Below, in pieces: positions 44,432 through 53,350 of a DNA stretch of 60,969 nucleotides (positions are counted from its first letter, which is position 1; every line of letters starts with the position of its first letter). Source of the DNA: Flavobacteriaceae bacterium (GTDB taxonomy: Bacteria; Bacteroidota; Bacteroidia; Flavobacteriales; Flavobacteriaceae). The notes under the pieces are model-generated. The model did no database searches. It was given only the letters and a program-made list of their open reading frames with translations, and was not told the origin of the DNA. The stretch lies in the NCBI GenBank assembly GCA_024643385.1, contig JAHEMZ010000010.1, positions 1 to 60,969 on the forward strand. Reading direction: 5' to 3'. Position numbers and translations under genes: made by a program.

Positions 44432-44439
44432 CAAATATA
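44432..44439 (-). promoter_or_regulatory. -7 promoter element before mevalonate kinase
   Basis: The minus strand reads TATATTTG, an exact TAnnTTTG element, about 60 bp before the ATG at 44372. No -33 TTTG at standard spacing was seen. Confidence 0.45.
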
Positions 44440-44536
44440 AGTTATCAAGGTTAAATAGCATGTGAAAATTTTGCGAAAGTGTGTCCGGAATAGTTAAGAA
44501 AAAATATTTAGTATCTTGAAAACGAAAACATTGAAA

Positions 44537-45898
44537 ATGAAAAAACAGATTACCCTTCTCTTTTTTTTACTATTCCACTTTATCCTATGCGCACAAATGC
44601 ATTATTGGACGGGAGCAGGAGGGGATAGCAACTGGTTCAACGGAAATAATTGGGATACCGGGGAAGTTCCTGCCGCCGGAAGCGTGGCGACCATCTCAGG
44701 TAATTTTACGGTGGAAATTGTCGATCTGCCTGCTTTTGCAGCTATCATCGACATGGATAACGGGGCTATCTTGACCATTGAAAATAATGTAACACTTACC
44801 CAGGCTATATTTACGGAAAGCTCCAATACCATCATTTGGAGAAAGGGAATCGTTGAAGGCGGCATCTTCAACCAGGGACTTTTTGTGATCGAGTCGGCAG
44901 AGATCAAGCGATTCAATAATGCTTTTTTTGTGAATTACAATCGTATTAGTATTCTGGATTCGAGTTTAATTCAGCTTGCCAATACCGTCACTATAGACAA
45001 TGAGGAAGGTGCACTTATTTCAATTGACGGAAGCGGCGGTCTCAATGAAATAAGTGGGACAGCCACTTTAAACAATCATGGTCTCATCTCCATGTCATCC
45101 AATAACTCGAACGGTTTTTATATGGTCCTGGACATCAATAATCATGGCACAATCGCTGTGGATGAAAATCAAACCATGCTCATTTTAGTGGGTTCTCAAT
45201 TTTTTATAAATGAAGCTACCGGGATCATGGAAGGAAAAGGCTCCTTTGACATCACCGCCAATTTTACAAATCATGGAACTATTTCTCCCGGAGGCTCTGA
45301 TCAAGTGGGTATTTTAGAATTTGTAAACAACCTGGATTTTCCCGCCGACTCCGTTTTAGAAGTTGATATTTATGGAACACAACCGATCGATCATGACGTT
45401 TTTGAGATTTTTGGATTTCCGGTCCTGGAAGGAAATTTCGATGTAAAGATTCACTCCGAATTGACGCCGGGAGATGAAATAACAGTGATCATTGCCAATA
45501 GCATCGTTGCTTGTAATTTACCAAGTGAGGTATCCGCCAATTATGGATCGAATGATGTCTATAATTTTGAAGTGATCTGCGAAAGTACTTCCGTGAAGCT
45601 CAAACTCATCTCTATCTTATTGAACACGGATGAGCCGGCGAAGGGCACACCAAAAATTCAGCTTTTTCCGAATCCTACTTTCGGAGAAGTTTTTTACACC
45701 CTTGATTCCATAGAACCGGAAGATGTTGCGAATACAAAGTTGGAGATCTTTAATTTATTGGGGCAGTCGCTGCTGAAAATTACCTTAGAACCGAGCACCG
45801 AAAGTTTCGATATTTCTCAATTAGAAAATGGTGTCTATTTGCTGGAATTAAAAGATCAAAGTGGCTTGAGAGCTTCTACTAAAATCGTAAAACAATAA
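44537..45898 (+). CDS. Secreted protein with type IX secretion C-terminal sorting domain
   Basis: The ATG at 44537 gives a 453-aa protein with a signal peptide ending ILCAQ (about residue 18), preferred over a TTG 21 bp upstream. The mature part starts with HYWTGAGGDSNWFNGNNWD, a module common in secreted Bacteroidota adhesins, followed by repeated beta-rich segments. The last 75 residues form a type A T9SS sorting domain: IQLFPNPTFGEV, KLEIFNLLGQSLLK, FDISQLENGVYLLEL and STKIVKQ. It is therefore exported and attached to, or released from, the cell surface. It splits two mevalonate genes and ends 1 bp before the convergent decarboxylase stop. Confidence 0.85.
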   Translation: MKKQITLLFFLLFHFILCAQMHYWTGAGGDSNWFNGNNWDTGEVPAAGSVATISGNFTVEIVDLPAFAAIIDMDNGAILTIENNVTLTQAIFTESSNTIIWRKGIVEGGIFNQGLFVIESAEIKRFNNAFFVNYNRISILDSSLIQLANTVTIDNEEGALISIDGSGGLNEISGTATLNNHGLISMSSNNSNGFYMVLDINNHGTIAVDENQTMLILVGSQFFINEATGIMEGKGSFDITANFTNHGTISPGGSDQVGILEFVNNLDFPADSVLEVDIYGTQPIDHDVFEIFGFPVLEGNFDVKIHSELTPGDEITVIIANSIVACNLPSEVSANYGSNDVYNFEVICESTSVKLKLISILLNTDEPAKGTPKIQLFPNPTFGEVFYTLDSIEPEDVANTKLEIFNLLGQSLLKITLEPSTESFDISQLENGVYLLELKDQSGLRASTKIVKQ

Positions 45899-45899
45899 T

Positions 45900-46982
45900 T
45901 TATACGAGCCTTGCTCCCTGTCCTGCTTGATCGTGAATGAGTCTGCCATCAGCACAAAATTGACGTAATTCGGCATCAATAAAGTCCTGCACCGCCATTT
46001 TTTCTTTTGCAGGATACAGTACATGTACGTTCGCTCCTGCATCCAGGGTAAAACACAGCTTACTGCCGGTTTCCTTTCTGAACGACCAAATCCGATGAAT
46101 AATTTCCAGTGTATTCGGTTTCATCAATATAAAGGCAGGATCAGAGGTAAGCATCATAGCATGTAATGAAAGGGCTTCGTTCTCTACTATTTTAATAAAT
46201 GCTTCCAAGTCTCCTGACTTTAATACCGGGATCATTTTAGTAAGATTATCACAGGCTTGCCGAAATCGAGTTTCCGCATACGGATGTTGATGCATCAAAT
46301 TATGACCCACGGTACTGCTCACTTCTTTTTGTCCGGTTTCCACCAATAAGATAGTATCCTGGAAATTTCCAAAAATTTTATGAACTGAGTACGGGAGCTT
46401 GGTCCCATATAAGTCGGAACTTCCGACAATATGTTCATGCATTCCCCATACCACAAGCGGGCCTTCCACACTGCGGGCTGCGCTTCCGCTTCCTAAACGA
46501 GCCAGAAAAGAAGCTTTGCGTTTGAATTCTTCCTCAGAATAAGGCTGATCCAACAGCTGTTGTTCCAAGGCTAAAAGACAAAGCGCCAAAGCACTCATAC
46601 CACTGGCAGAAGAAGCTATTCCACTGCTATGGGGAAAACTGTTGGAGGTTTCCACTAAAAATTCATAGTCCTTTAAAAAAGGCATATACGGCTCAATTCG
46701 TTCAAAGAATTTTAGAATTTTGGGCTCAAAGTTAGGCACACGCTTCCCGTCCATCTGAACTTCTATCCGATAATCTTCGGAATCTTTCCTCTTAAAGTGC
46801 AGCTTTGTTTGGGTATGGCACGCATCCAGGGTAAAACTGATCGAAGCATTCTTTGGAAGCTGTTCACCATATTTACCCCAATATTTTACAAGTGCAATAT
46901 TACTGGGAGCCTGATAGGTAATTTTTCCATGAGACGGAAAATTCCGATAGGTGTTGGGAAAGAATTGTTTCGTCGCAGACAT
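45900..46982 (-). CDS. mvaD: Diphosphomevalonate decarboxylase
   Basis: The 360-aa GHMP-superfamily protein has the family's APSNIALVKYWGK signature, NASISFTLD, the SSGIASSASGMSALALC substrate loop and the FTLDAGANVHVLYP segment. It converts mevalonate 5-diphosphate to isopentenyl diphosphate with ATP. Together with the mevalonate kinase and UbiA genes it marks the mevalonate route of isoprenoid synthesis, as expected in Flavobacteriia. A good -7 box lies 20-27 bp upstream. Confidence 0.9.
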   Translation of the reverse strand: MSATKQFFPNTYRNFPSHGKITYQAPSNIALVKYWGKYGEQLPKNASISFTLDACHTQTKLHFKRKDSEDYRIEVQMDGKRVPNFEPKILKFFERIEPYMPFLKDYEFLVETSNSFPHSSGIASSASGMSALALCLLALEQQLLDQPYSEEEFKRKASFLARLGSGSAARSVEGPLVVWGMHEHIVGSSDLYGTKLPYSVHKIFGNFQDTILLVETGQKEVSSTVGHNLMHQHPYAETRFRQACDNLTKMIPVLKSGDLEAFIKIVENEALSLHAMMLTSDPAFILMKPNTLEIIHRIWSFRKETGSKLCFTLDAGANVHVLYPAKEKMAVQDFIDAELRQFCADGRLIHDQAGQGARLV

Positions 46983-47001
46983 TCCATTTAGTTATCGGTT
47001 G

Positions 47002-47037
47002 CAAATATAACCAAAACCATTTCCAAAAGTGATCAAA
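47002..47037 (-). promoter_or_regulatory. Promoter of mvaD
   Basis: On the minus strand TATATTTG (47002-47009) is an exact -7 match. A TTTG (47034-47037) lies 24 bp upstream, one base beyond the usual 17-23 bp spacing. The start codon is at 46982. Confidence 0.5.
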
Positions 47038-47075
47038 CCGCAGGAATCCAATTATATTCGATCCTTAAAATCCTG

Positions 47076-48515
47076 CTACAATTGTTCTAAATATTCATTT
47101 GCAAACCCTTCGCACAGACTTAGCGTATCCGTGATGTCCTCCAGGGTGGTCCTCGGATTGATCAAACACATACGCAATACCACTTGTTTATTTAGAACGG
47201 TAGTCACTAATAAAGCCTCTTTGGAAGCGATGACTTTTTGAGAGATATACTGGTTTAAAGCATCTAACTTTTCTTCACTCAGTACTTTTTGGAAAGCATT
47301 ATACCTAAAGTTGATCACCGCCAGAGTAGCCGGCGAGATCACTTCCCAATGGCGGCTATTTCTAAGCAAATCCTCCACCTGTTCAGCGAGTTCAATGTTG
47401 TAATCAATAGCTTCTTTAAACGCATTTAGGCCAAAGGTCTTCAACGTCATATAAAATTTTAAAGCACGAAAACGTCGCGTGAGCTCAATCCCATGGTCGT
47501 AAAAATTGATCTCCGAAGTATTCCCTTCCACGTCTCGGAGATATTCCGGCTTTTCGGTAAATGTATTTTTCAGCCACGTATGATTCCGGATAAGTAAACA
47601 ACCTATTTCATAAGGTTGAAAGAACCATTTGTGAGGATCTACAGTAAGTGAATCGGCTTTTTTGATCCCTTTTAAGAGCGTACTACCATTATGCGCCAGG
47701 ATAGCGGCGCCCCCATAGGCACCATCTATATGAAACCAAAGATCCTCCTGCTTACAGATCGCAGCGAGCTCGGAGAGTGGATCTACGGTTCCTGTATTCG
47801 TCGTCCCCGCAGTGGCAATAAGACAAAAAGGAAATAATCCCAATAGTCTATCTTTTGCAATGGCATTTTTCAATTTTGACACCCCGAATTTAAACTCCTG
47901 ATCGGTTGGTATAATGCGCACCTGGTCTTTTCTAAAACCCAGGGTTCTAATTGCTTTTATATTCGAAGAATGTGCCTGATCCGACATATAGATCACTGCA
48001 TTTGAAAAGTCGTCACCACATTTCACCCGTCTGGCCGTAGCGATGGCAGTAAGATTTGCCATGGAACCTCCACTGGTAAAAATTCCTCCCCCTTTTTTCT
48101 TCGGAAGACCAAATAGCTTTAGCAACCAAGTTATGGTAACAATTTCCAATTCCGCAGCCACCGGAGAAGCCGCCCAACCTCCTGAAAAAATATTGTATCC
48201 GGAGGCAAGTGCATCGCCCATGGCACCTATAAAATTACTGGGTCCCGGTACAAAAGAAAAGGCCCTTGGATGCGCCACGTTGGTACTTTTGGCCATTACC
48301 TTCTCGAGCACAAACTGCAATACCGTTTCCGGGGGTAAGGGATGCGCAGGAATATCCTCCAAGAAAAGATCATCCATTTCTTCCCTGGAGCCGGAGGCTA
48401 CCGGAAGCTTTTCACGCATGTTGTCAAAATGTTCTGCAATAGCATCAACGACTTCATAGCCATAGGTGATCATCGCTTCTTTCGATAGGGTGAATGCCGG
48501 AGTTGTCTTCTTCAT
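47076..48515 (-). CDS. Group II PLP-dependent amino-acid decarboxylase
   Basis: The 479-aa protein has the PLP lysine in SLTVDPHKWFF, the FTSGGSMANLTAIATAR substrate segment, and the HIDGAYGGAA Asp that contacts the pyridine nitrogen. The pattern matches the aromatic-L-amino-acid/glutamate/aspartate/2,4-diaminobutyrate decarboxylase family. Which amino acid is used cannot be read here. It may supply a diamine or aromatic amine; the polyamine operon is 6 kb away. A TAATTTTG -7 box lies at 48543-48550 (minus). Confidence 0.85.
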   Translation of the reverse strand: MKKTTPAFTLSKEAMITYGYEVVDAIAEHFDNMREKLPVASGSREEMDDLFLEDIPAHPLPPETVLQFVLEKVMAKSTNVAHPRAFSFVPGPSNFIGAMGDALASGYNIFSGGWAASPVAAELEIVTITWLLKLFGLPKKKGGGIFTSGGSMANLTAIATARRVKCGDDFSNAVIYMSDQAHSSNIKAIRTLGFRKDQVRIIPTDQEFKFGVSKLKNAIAKDRLLGLFPFCLIATAGTTNTGTVDPLSELAAICKQEDLWFHIDGAYGGAAILAHNGSTLLKGIKKADSLTVDPHKWFFQPYEIGCLLIRNHTWLKNTFTEKPEYLRDVEGNTSEINFYDHGIELTRRFRALKFYMTLKTFGLNAFKEAIDYNIELAEQVEDLLRNSRHWEVISPATLAVINFRYNAFQKVLSEEKLDALNQYISQKVIASKEALLVTTVLNKQVVLRMCLINPRTTLEDITDTLSLCEGFANEYLEQL

Positions 48516-48704
48516 TTAAATCGATTTGTCCTGAAATTGCGTCAAAATTAGTTAGAATTAAAAGCTTTAAAAGTGACACTTGTCATATTACAGAAATAAG
48601 AAAATTAATCATTCTAGAGTTCCTGAACGACTGTGTAAAGCAGATTTCATTTCAAAATTGCTCCATTTTATTTTTGCGCCTGAAAACTATTGAATTCAGT
48701 CTCC

Positions 48705-49928
48705 CTATTTCATTGCCAATGCAACCAGGAAGCCGCCGGTCCAGGCATTCTGAAAATTAAATCCGCCCGTAATAGCATCAATATTCAATACTTCCCCTGC
48801 GAAATAAAGACGGGGATGTATCCTACTTTCAAAACTCTTAAAATTTACTTCCTTGAGATCAACACCCCCGGCCGTTACAAATTCTTCTTTAAAAGTACTT
48901 TTCCCTTTTACCTGAAACGTAGATTGAGTAAGCTGCTCCACCAAGCTTTGAAGCTGTTTGTTTGAAGTGTTGGCCCAGATCTCTGAGGAATCAATTCCTG
49001 CCGCAATGAGCAAATTTTGCCATAAACGTTTGGGAAGATTAAATTGCGCATATTTAGAAAGAGTTTGTTTGGCAAAGGTTTGTTTGAGGTCCAATAAATT
49101 TTCAAAGGCTTGGCCTGAAGTGATATCATTCAACCAATTCACTCTAATAGGAAATTGATATTGAACCGGTTCTAATAGGCGGGCCCCCCAAGCAGACAAT
49201 TTTAAGATCGCAGGACCACTCATTCCCCAGTGCGTGATCAATAGCGGTCCTTCACTTTGCAGCACGCTCTTCCCTTTTTCATCGATAATTTCTACGGTTG
49301 AGTTCGTAGCAACCCCGGGTAGATCATGAATACGGACATCTTCAATATTAAAGGTAAACAAAGAAGGGACCGGAGGAACAATGGTATGTCCCAGGGATTC
49401 TAAGATCTTCCAAATTTTCGGATTGCTTCCGGTAGTAACCACAAGGGATTTGGTCTCAAATACTTCAGCATCCGTAGCAATCCTAAACCCGCCGGTTACC
49501 ACTTTTAACTGCTTCACCGCACAATTCTTTCTCAAATCTATCCCCAAACGTATGGATTCCGCTAAAAAACAATCGATGATTGTTTGCGAGCTATCGGAAG
49601 CAGGGAATATCCTGCCATCTTCTTCCATCTTTAGTGCAACACCCCTTTGTTCAAACCATGCCATCGTATCACCTGTCATGAACTTATGAAAAGGCCCCAG
49701 CAATTCTTTTTCCCCTCTGGGATAATTCGTTGATAATTCTTTCGGAGAAAATTCCGCATGGGTCACATTGCAACGACCCCCTCCCGAGACCTTTACTTTC
49801 GTAAGCACCTCACTGCCTCTTTCCAAAATAGCAATGTTTGCCTCTGGTAGATTTTCTGCCGCATTGATCGCCGTAAAAAATCCGGCAGCACCACCACCAA
49901 TGACTATTATATCGTACGTTTTGTTCAC
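48705..49928 (-). CDS. HI0933/YhiN-family flavoprotein (NAD(P)/FAD-dependent oxidoreductase)
   Basis: The 407-aa protein has the FAD Rossmann motif VIGGGAAGFFTAINAA and the HI0933 family hallmark KVSGGGRCNVTH, with MEEDGRIFPASDSSQ and a C-terminal TAGGVDLKEV and DAITGGFNFQNAWTGGF. The only usable start is the GTG at 49928, because a stop lies four codons upstream. An exact TAAATTTG -7 box ends 4 bp before this GTG, so the mRNA may be nearly leaderless. The physiological substrate of the family is unknown. Confidence 0.83.
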   Translation of the reverse strand: MNKTYDIIVIGGGAAGFFTAINAAENLPEANIAILERGSEVLTKVKVSGGGRCNVTHAEFSPKELSTNYPRGEKELLGPFHKFMTGDTMAWFEQRGVALKMEEDGRIFPASDSSQTIIDCFLAESIRLGIDLRKNCAVKQLKVVTGGFRIATDAEVFETKSLVVTTGSNPKIWKILESLGHTIVPPVPSLFTFNIEDVRIHDLPGVATNSTVEIIDEKGKSVLQSEGPLLITHWGMSGPAILKLSAWGARLLEPVQYQFPIRVNWLNDITSGQAFENLLDLKQTFAKQTLSKYAQFNLPKRLWQNLLIAAGIDSSEIWANTSNKQLQSLVEQLTQSTFQVKGKSTFKEEFVTAGGVDLKEVNFKSFESRIHPRLYFAGEVLNIDAITGGFNFQNAWTGGFLVALAMK

Positions 49929-50080
49929 TTTCCAAATTTACAGAATAAGTCGGCGATCGGGTTATAAATTGAAGTTTTTAAAAAATGATAAATAAGTGCG
50001 GGTAAGTTTTTTGTAGGAAAAACTAAATTCAAAAAGAAAAAAGAGTAATTTTCATGTATCAACAACTAAATCAACACATT

Positions 50081-50500
50081 ATGTTTTCAAAATCAAACTT
50101 ACTTAGTGCAGTAGCCACAGCTATTTGGGGCTATTTCGGAGGATGGCTTCTTTGGGGTATGCTGGTCGACCCTATTTTACAAGATCACAATGCCACTATC
50201 GGTATTATGAGAGAGGAGCCTGATATGTTTCATCTTATTATAGGTTGTCTCCTAGTGGGGTTTATCTTTTCAACCATTTACAGTAAATTTTCTCAAGGCA
50301 ATCACAGTGCCTCTTCGGGAATAAATTATGGGATCTGGATCGGTCTTTTGCTTGGTTTGGGAGAAGGAATGGTGAATATGTCGGTGATGAATATGTTGGA
50401 TTTTACCGGAACGATCATCAATGCGATCACCTATGTAGTGTTTTATGCCATCATGGGTACCGTAGCCGGGGTAGTGTATCAAAAGACCGCAGCTGCTTAA
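50081..50500 (+). CDS. Small polytopic membrane protein of unknown function
   Basis: The ATG at 50081 (MFSKSNLL) gives a 139-aa protein with four hydrophobic helices (about 6-28, 50-68, 80-98, 112-135). It is preferred over an ATG 27 bp upstream because it starts just before the first helix. Short hydrophilic loops contain a REEPDMFH segment. I do not recognise a family, and the gene is alone between a minus-strand flavoprotein and a tRNA. It is followed by a very strong terminator. Confidence 0.7.
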   Translation: MFSKSNLLSAVATAIWGYFGGWLLWGMLVDPILQDHNATIGIMREEPDMFHLIIGCLLVGFIFSTIYSKFSQGNHSASSGINYGIWIGLLLGLGEGMVNMSVMNMLDFTGTIINAITYVVFYAIMGTVAGVVYQKTAAA

Positions 50501-50520
50501 CGATTTCCCGTTTATAAATT

Positions 50521-50552
50521 AAAAAAGCTTCGTGGATCACGAAGCTTTTTTT
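50521..50552. terminator. Bidirectional Rho-independent terminator
   Basis: A 14-bp A-rich arm ending GCTTCGTG pairs with CACGAAGC and a T run around a GAT loop. The hairpin has both an A run before and a T run after, so it can serve the plus-strand membrane gene and the minus-strand tRNA. Confidence 0.92.
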
Positions 50553-50553
50553 G

Positions 50554-50635
50554 TGCGGCTGAAGGGAGTCGAACCCCCACGCCTTGCAGCACTAGATCCT
50601 AAGTCTAGCATGTCTACCAATTCCATCACAGCCGC
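50554..50635 (-). tRNA. tRNA-Leu (anticodon TAG)
   Basis: The minus strand folds as a class II tRNA. A 7-bp acceptor stem joins GCGGCTG and CAGCCGC, and the anticodon arm is GCTAGA-CTTAGGA-TCTAG with anticodon TAG. A long variable arm is followed by the T loop TTCGACT with stem GGGGG/CCCTT. The discriminator is A and the 3' CCA is not encoded. It decodes CUA/CUG leucine codons. Confidence 0.93.
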
Positions 50636-50645
50636 ATAAGGACGG

Positions 50646-50675
50646 CAAATATACATAAGATTTGTAATTTACAAA
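50646..50675 (-). promoter_or_regulatory. Complete Bacteroidota promoter of tRNA-Leu
   Basis: Read on the minus strand, TTTG (50672-50675) and TATATTTG (50646-50653) are separated by 18 bp, matching the TTTG-N17-23-TAnnTTTG consensus. The predicted start lies about 5 bp before the mature tRNA 5' end at 50635. Confidence 0.75.
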
Positions 50676-50735
50676 CTATCTTCCTTTCAAAAATTGTAGC
50701 TTTTTGTAACTTCGTAGCACTTCAAAAAACAATAC

Positions 50736-52124
50736 ATGAAAAGTGCAAAATCCTATATCGCAGAAAATAAACAACGATTCATCGACGAATTAATTGAATT
50801 GTTAAAAATACCATCCATCAGTGCCGATTCAGCCTATAAGTCAGACGTCATCAAAACAGCCCAGCTGGTGAAATCAAGTTTGGAGAAGGCGGGATGTACC
50901 ACCGTGGAAATATGCGATACCCCGGGAAATCCGATTGTTTACGGCGAAAGAATTATTGATCCAAAGCTCCCGACGATCTTAGTCTATGGGCATTACGACG
51001 TGCAACCTCCGGATCCTTTGAATTTATGGGACAGTCCACCATTTGAGCCCATCATAAAGAAAACAGAACTTCATCCGGATGGAGCCCTTTATGCAAGAGG
51101 CTCCTGTGATGATAAAGGCCAGATGTATATGCATGTAAAAGCCTTGGAATATATGACCGCCACCGGACAACTACCCTGTAACGTGAAGTTCATGATCGAA
51201 GGAGAAGAAGAAGTAGGCAGCAAGAACTTGGGAGGATTCGTTCAACAGAATCATGAAAAATTGGCTAATAATGTTATCCTGATCAGCGATACGGGAATGA
51301 TCGCAAATGATATCCCTTCCATCACGACCGGACTGAGAGGTTTAAGCTATGTCGAAGTGGAAGTGACAGGACCCAATCGGGATTTACACAGCGGATTGTA
51401 TGGCGGGGCTGTGGCCAATCCTATTAATGTAATGACCAAAATGATCGCTTCCCTACATGACGAGAACAATCATATTACCATCCCGGGTTTCTACGATGAT
51501 GTGGAGGAGCTGTCATTAGAAGAACGCGCAAAGATGGCAGAGGCCCCTTTCAGTAAGGAAGCGTATTGTAAAGCGTTGGATATAGCCGATGTGTATGGTG
51601 AAAAGGGATATACCACCAATGAACGCAATTCCATCAGACCAACCTTAGACGTAAATGGAATCTGGGGTGGCTATACCGGCGAAGGAGCTAAAACAGTGAT
51701 CGCAAGCAAGGCATACGCCAAAATTAGCATGCGTTTGGTACCTCATCAGGATTGGGTGAAGATCACGGATCTTTTCAAAAATCATTTTGAAAGCATTGCC
51801 CCTAAGGGTGTGACGGTAAAGGTCACTCCTCATCACGGCGGACAAGGATACGTCACTCCTATTGACAATATTGGCTATCGAGCTGCGGAGAAAGCATATG
51901 AAAGTACCTTCGGTAAAACTCCTATCCCCCAAAGAAGCGGAGGTAGTATTCCCATCGTGGCTTTGTTCGAACAGGAACTAAAGAGCAAAACGATTTTAAT
52001 GGGCTTTGGACTGGATAGCGATGCTATTCACTCGCCCAATGAACATTTCGGCATTTGGAATTACTTAAAGGGCATAGAAACCATCCCTCAGTTTTTTCAT
52101 TATTTTACGGAAATGACTAAATAA
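50736..52124 (+). CDS. M20-family dipeptidase
   Basis: The 462-aa protein has the M20 zinc ligands and catalytic set: VYGHYDVQPPDP (His and Asp), YARGSCDDKGQMY (bridging Asp) and MIEGEEEVGSKNL (general-base Glu pair), plus a C-terminal HSPNEHFG His. It lacks a signal peptide, so it acts in the cytoplasm on dipeptides or related amide substrates. The gene starts 60 bp after the tRNA promoter on the other strand. Confidence 0.88.
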   Translation: MKSAKSYIAENKQRFIDELIELLKIPSISADSAYKSDVIKTAQLVKSSLEKAGCTTVEICDTPGNPIVYGERIIDPKLPTILVYGHYDVQPPDPLNLWDSPPFEPIIKKTELHPDGALYARGSCDDKGQMYMHVKALEYMTATGQLPCNVKFMIEGEEEVGSKNLGGFVQQNHEKLANNVILISDTGMIANDIPSITTGLRGLSYVEVEVTGPNRDLHSGLYGGAVANPINVMTKMIASLHDENNHITIPGFYDDVEELSLEERAKMAEAPFSKEAYCKALDIADVYGEKGYTTNERNSIRPTLDVNGIWGGYTGEGAKTVIASKAYAKISMRLVPHQDWVKITDLFKNHFESIAPKGVTVKVTPHHGGQGYVTPIDNIGYRAAEKAYESTFGKTPIPQRSGGSIPIVALFEQELKSKTILMGFGLDSDAIHSPNEHFGIWNYLKGIETIPQFFHYFTEMTK

Positions 52125-52135
52125 TTAGTGGGTTC

Positions 52136-52229
52136 CCACGCCGATAGCGTGGTCGCGTCTTCCGCTATATCTCCCAATCAGGATTGGGAGGATGCCGCTG
52201 CAACCGCTAACCTGAACCCTTACGTTCAG
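52136..52229. repeat. Cluster of three inverted repeats in a convergent intergenic gap
   Basis: Three stems fit in 94 bp: CCACGC/GCGTGG (52136-52152), CTCCCAATC/GATTGGGAG with a 2-bp centre (52171-52190) and CTGAAC/GTTCAG (52212-52229). None is followed by a T run, so they are not classic terminators. They lie between the converging M20 and PhnA genes. The sequence is more GC-rich than normal spacers here. It may be a REP-like or other structured element. Confidence 0.6.
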
Positions 52230-52269
52230 AACATGGTCACAGCCTATCTTCGTATAAAGCAGGGAGTTC

Positions 52270-52848
52270 TTATATTTTCTTTACGTATTTGGTGATGATG
52301 ACGATCTGTTGCCCATCTACCTTGCCTTCAATGTATTCAGCATTCTCATGATCTAAAGATATTCTTCTTACAGCCGTTCCCTGTTTGGCCACCATACTGC
52401 TTCCTTTCACTTTCAGATCTTTGATCAAAACCACATTATCCCCTGCCTCCAAAATAGTCCCATTGACATCCCTGTGCACCATTGCATTGCTTTTATCCTT
52501 TGCATCACCGGCGGCGGCGGCCCATTCTAGTGTATCTTCATCAAGGTACATCATGTCCAGCAGATCCTGTGGCCAGCCCTCCGATTTCAGTCGGTGCAAC
52601 ATCCGCCAAGCCATCACCTGAACCGCAGGAACAGTACTCCACATACTATCGTTCAAGCAGCGCCAATGATTGGCATCCCGATTTTCAGCATCGTCAAGTT
52701 GCGCACTGCAAGTGGAACAAACCAGTATATTTGACTCCAAACCGGCGGAAGGAGAATAAGGTACTTCATAGGCTTGCAATTTCTCGGTTTGACCACAAAG
52801 CTCACACTGACTGTTAGCTCTTTTGTTCAGTTCTCTCTCAAAACTCAT
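52270..52848 (-). CDS. PhnA/YjdM-family zinc-ribbon protein
   Basis: The 192-aa protein starts with a zinc ribbon (CELCGQTEKL, then CSTCSAQL) and ends with the PhnA domain (VNGTILEAGDNVVLIKDLKVKG, TKYVKKI). Despite its name, the family is not reliably tied to phosphonate use. The protein is cytoplasmic and its role unknown. It converges with the M20 gene on the structured spacer. Its start is divergent from the BlaI-like gene 134 bp away. Confidence 0.85.
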   Translation of the reverse strand: MSFERELNKRANSQCELCGQTEKLQAYEVPYSPSAGLESNILVCSTCSAQLDDAENRDANHWRCLNDSMWSTVPAVQVMAWRMLHRLKSEGWPQDLLDMMYLDEDTLEWAAAAGDAKDKSNAMVHRDVNGTILEAGDNVVLIKDLKVKGSSMVAKQGTAVRRISLDHENAEYIEGKVDGQQIVIITKYVKKI

Positions 52849-52919
52849 AGGTGATTATTTATTGCTGTCAAAGGTACTCGAATCCCTCAAAAGTGAAAAT
52901 TTCCTAATTATTTTTCATT

Positions 52920-52958
52920 CTATGTTTGTAGAATTAAAATATTTCTCTACATTTGTAG
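52920..52958 (+). promoter_or_regulatory. BlaI-type tandem operators overlapping a consensus promoter
   Basis: CTATGTTTGTAG (52920-52931) and CTACATTTGTAG (52947-52958) are similar 12-bp boxes 27 bp apart. The second contains the perfect TACA-TT-TGTA dyad of BlaI/MecI operators. The same bases form a Bacteroidota promoter: -33 TTTG (52925-52928), 19-bp spacer, -7 TACATTTG (52948-52955). Binding would cover both promoter elements of the downstream blaI-like gene, implying autorepression. Confidence 0.7.
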
Positions 52959-52982
52959 AATATTAGTTAATTCATCTAAACT

Positions 52983-53348
52983 ATGCCACTTTCCAATTCT
53001 GAAGAACAACTCATGCAATTGCTCTGGAAGCAACGAAATGCTTTTATGAAGGACCTGATCGATGCGTACCCCGATCCCAAGCCGGCCATGACAACTGTGG
53101 CAACTCTGCTAAAAAGAATGCAGGACAAGGGATTTGTTGATTATATCCAACTTGGGCGATCACGCGAATATTTCCCCCTCGTGAAAAAGAGTGATTATTT
53201 CAGTAAACATGTAAACAGTTTGATCAAAGACTTTTTCAATGATAGTGCGACCCAATTTGCTTCCTTCTTTACGGAAGAAACTAATTTAAGTAAGGAAGAA
53301 CTGGAGGACTTGAAGAAACTGATCGAAGAACAAATAGAAAAAAAATAA
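52983..53348 (+). CDS. BlaI/MecI-family winged-helix repressor
   Basis: The 121-aa protein has the BlaI layout. An N-terminal winged helix (LSNSEEQLMQLLWKQRNAFM, TTVATLLKRMQDKGFVDY) is followed by a helical dimerisation tail with KKSDYFSKHVNSLIKDFF. In BlaI systems the repressor is cleaved after a M56 sensor is activated. The partner M56 gene starts 2 bp downstream and matching operators lie upstream. No beta-lactamase gene is adjacent, so the regulated stress is unknown. Confidence 0.88.
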   Translation: MPLSNSEEQLMQLLWKQRNAFMKDLIDAYPDPKPAMTTVATLLKRMQDKGFVDYIQLGRSREYFPLVKKSDYFSKHVNSLIKDFFNDSATQFASFFTEETNLSKEELEDLKKLIEEQIEKK

Positions 53349-53350
53349 GG

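Noticed and set aside
48043-48459. Open frame of 138 codons opposite the PLP decarboxylase
   Set aside because: The opposite strand has all decarboxylase motifs in frame; this frame shows composition bias only.
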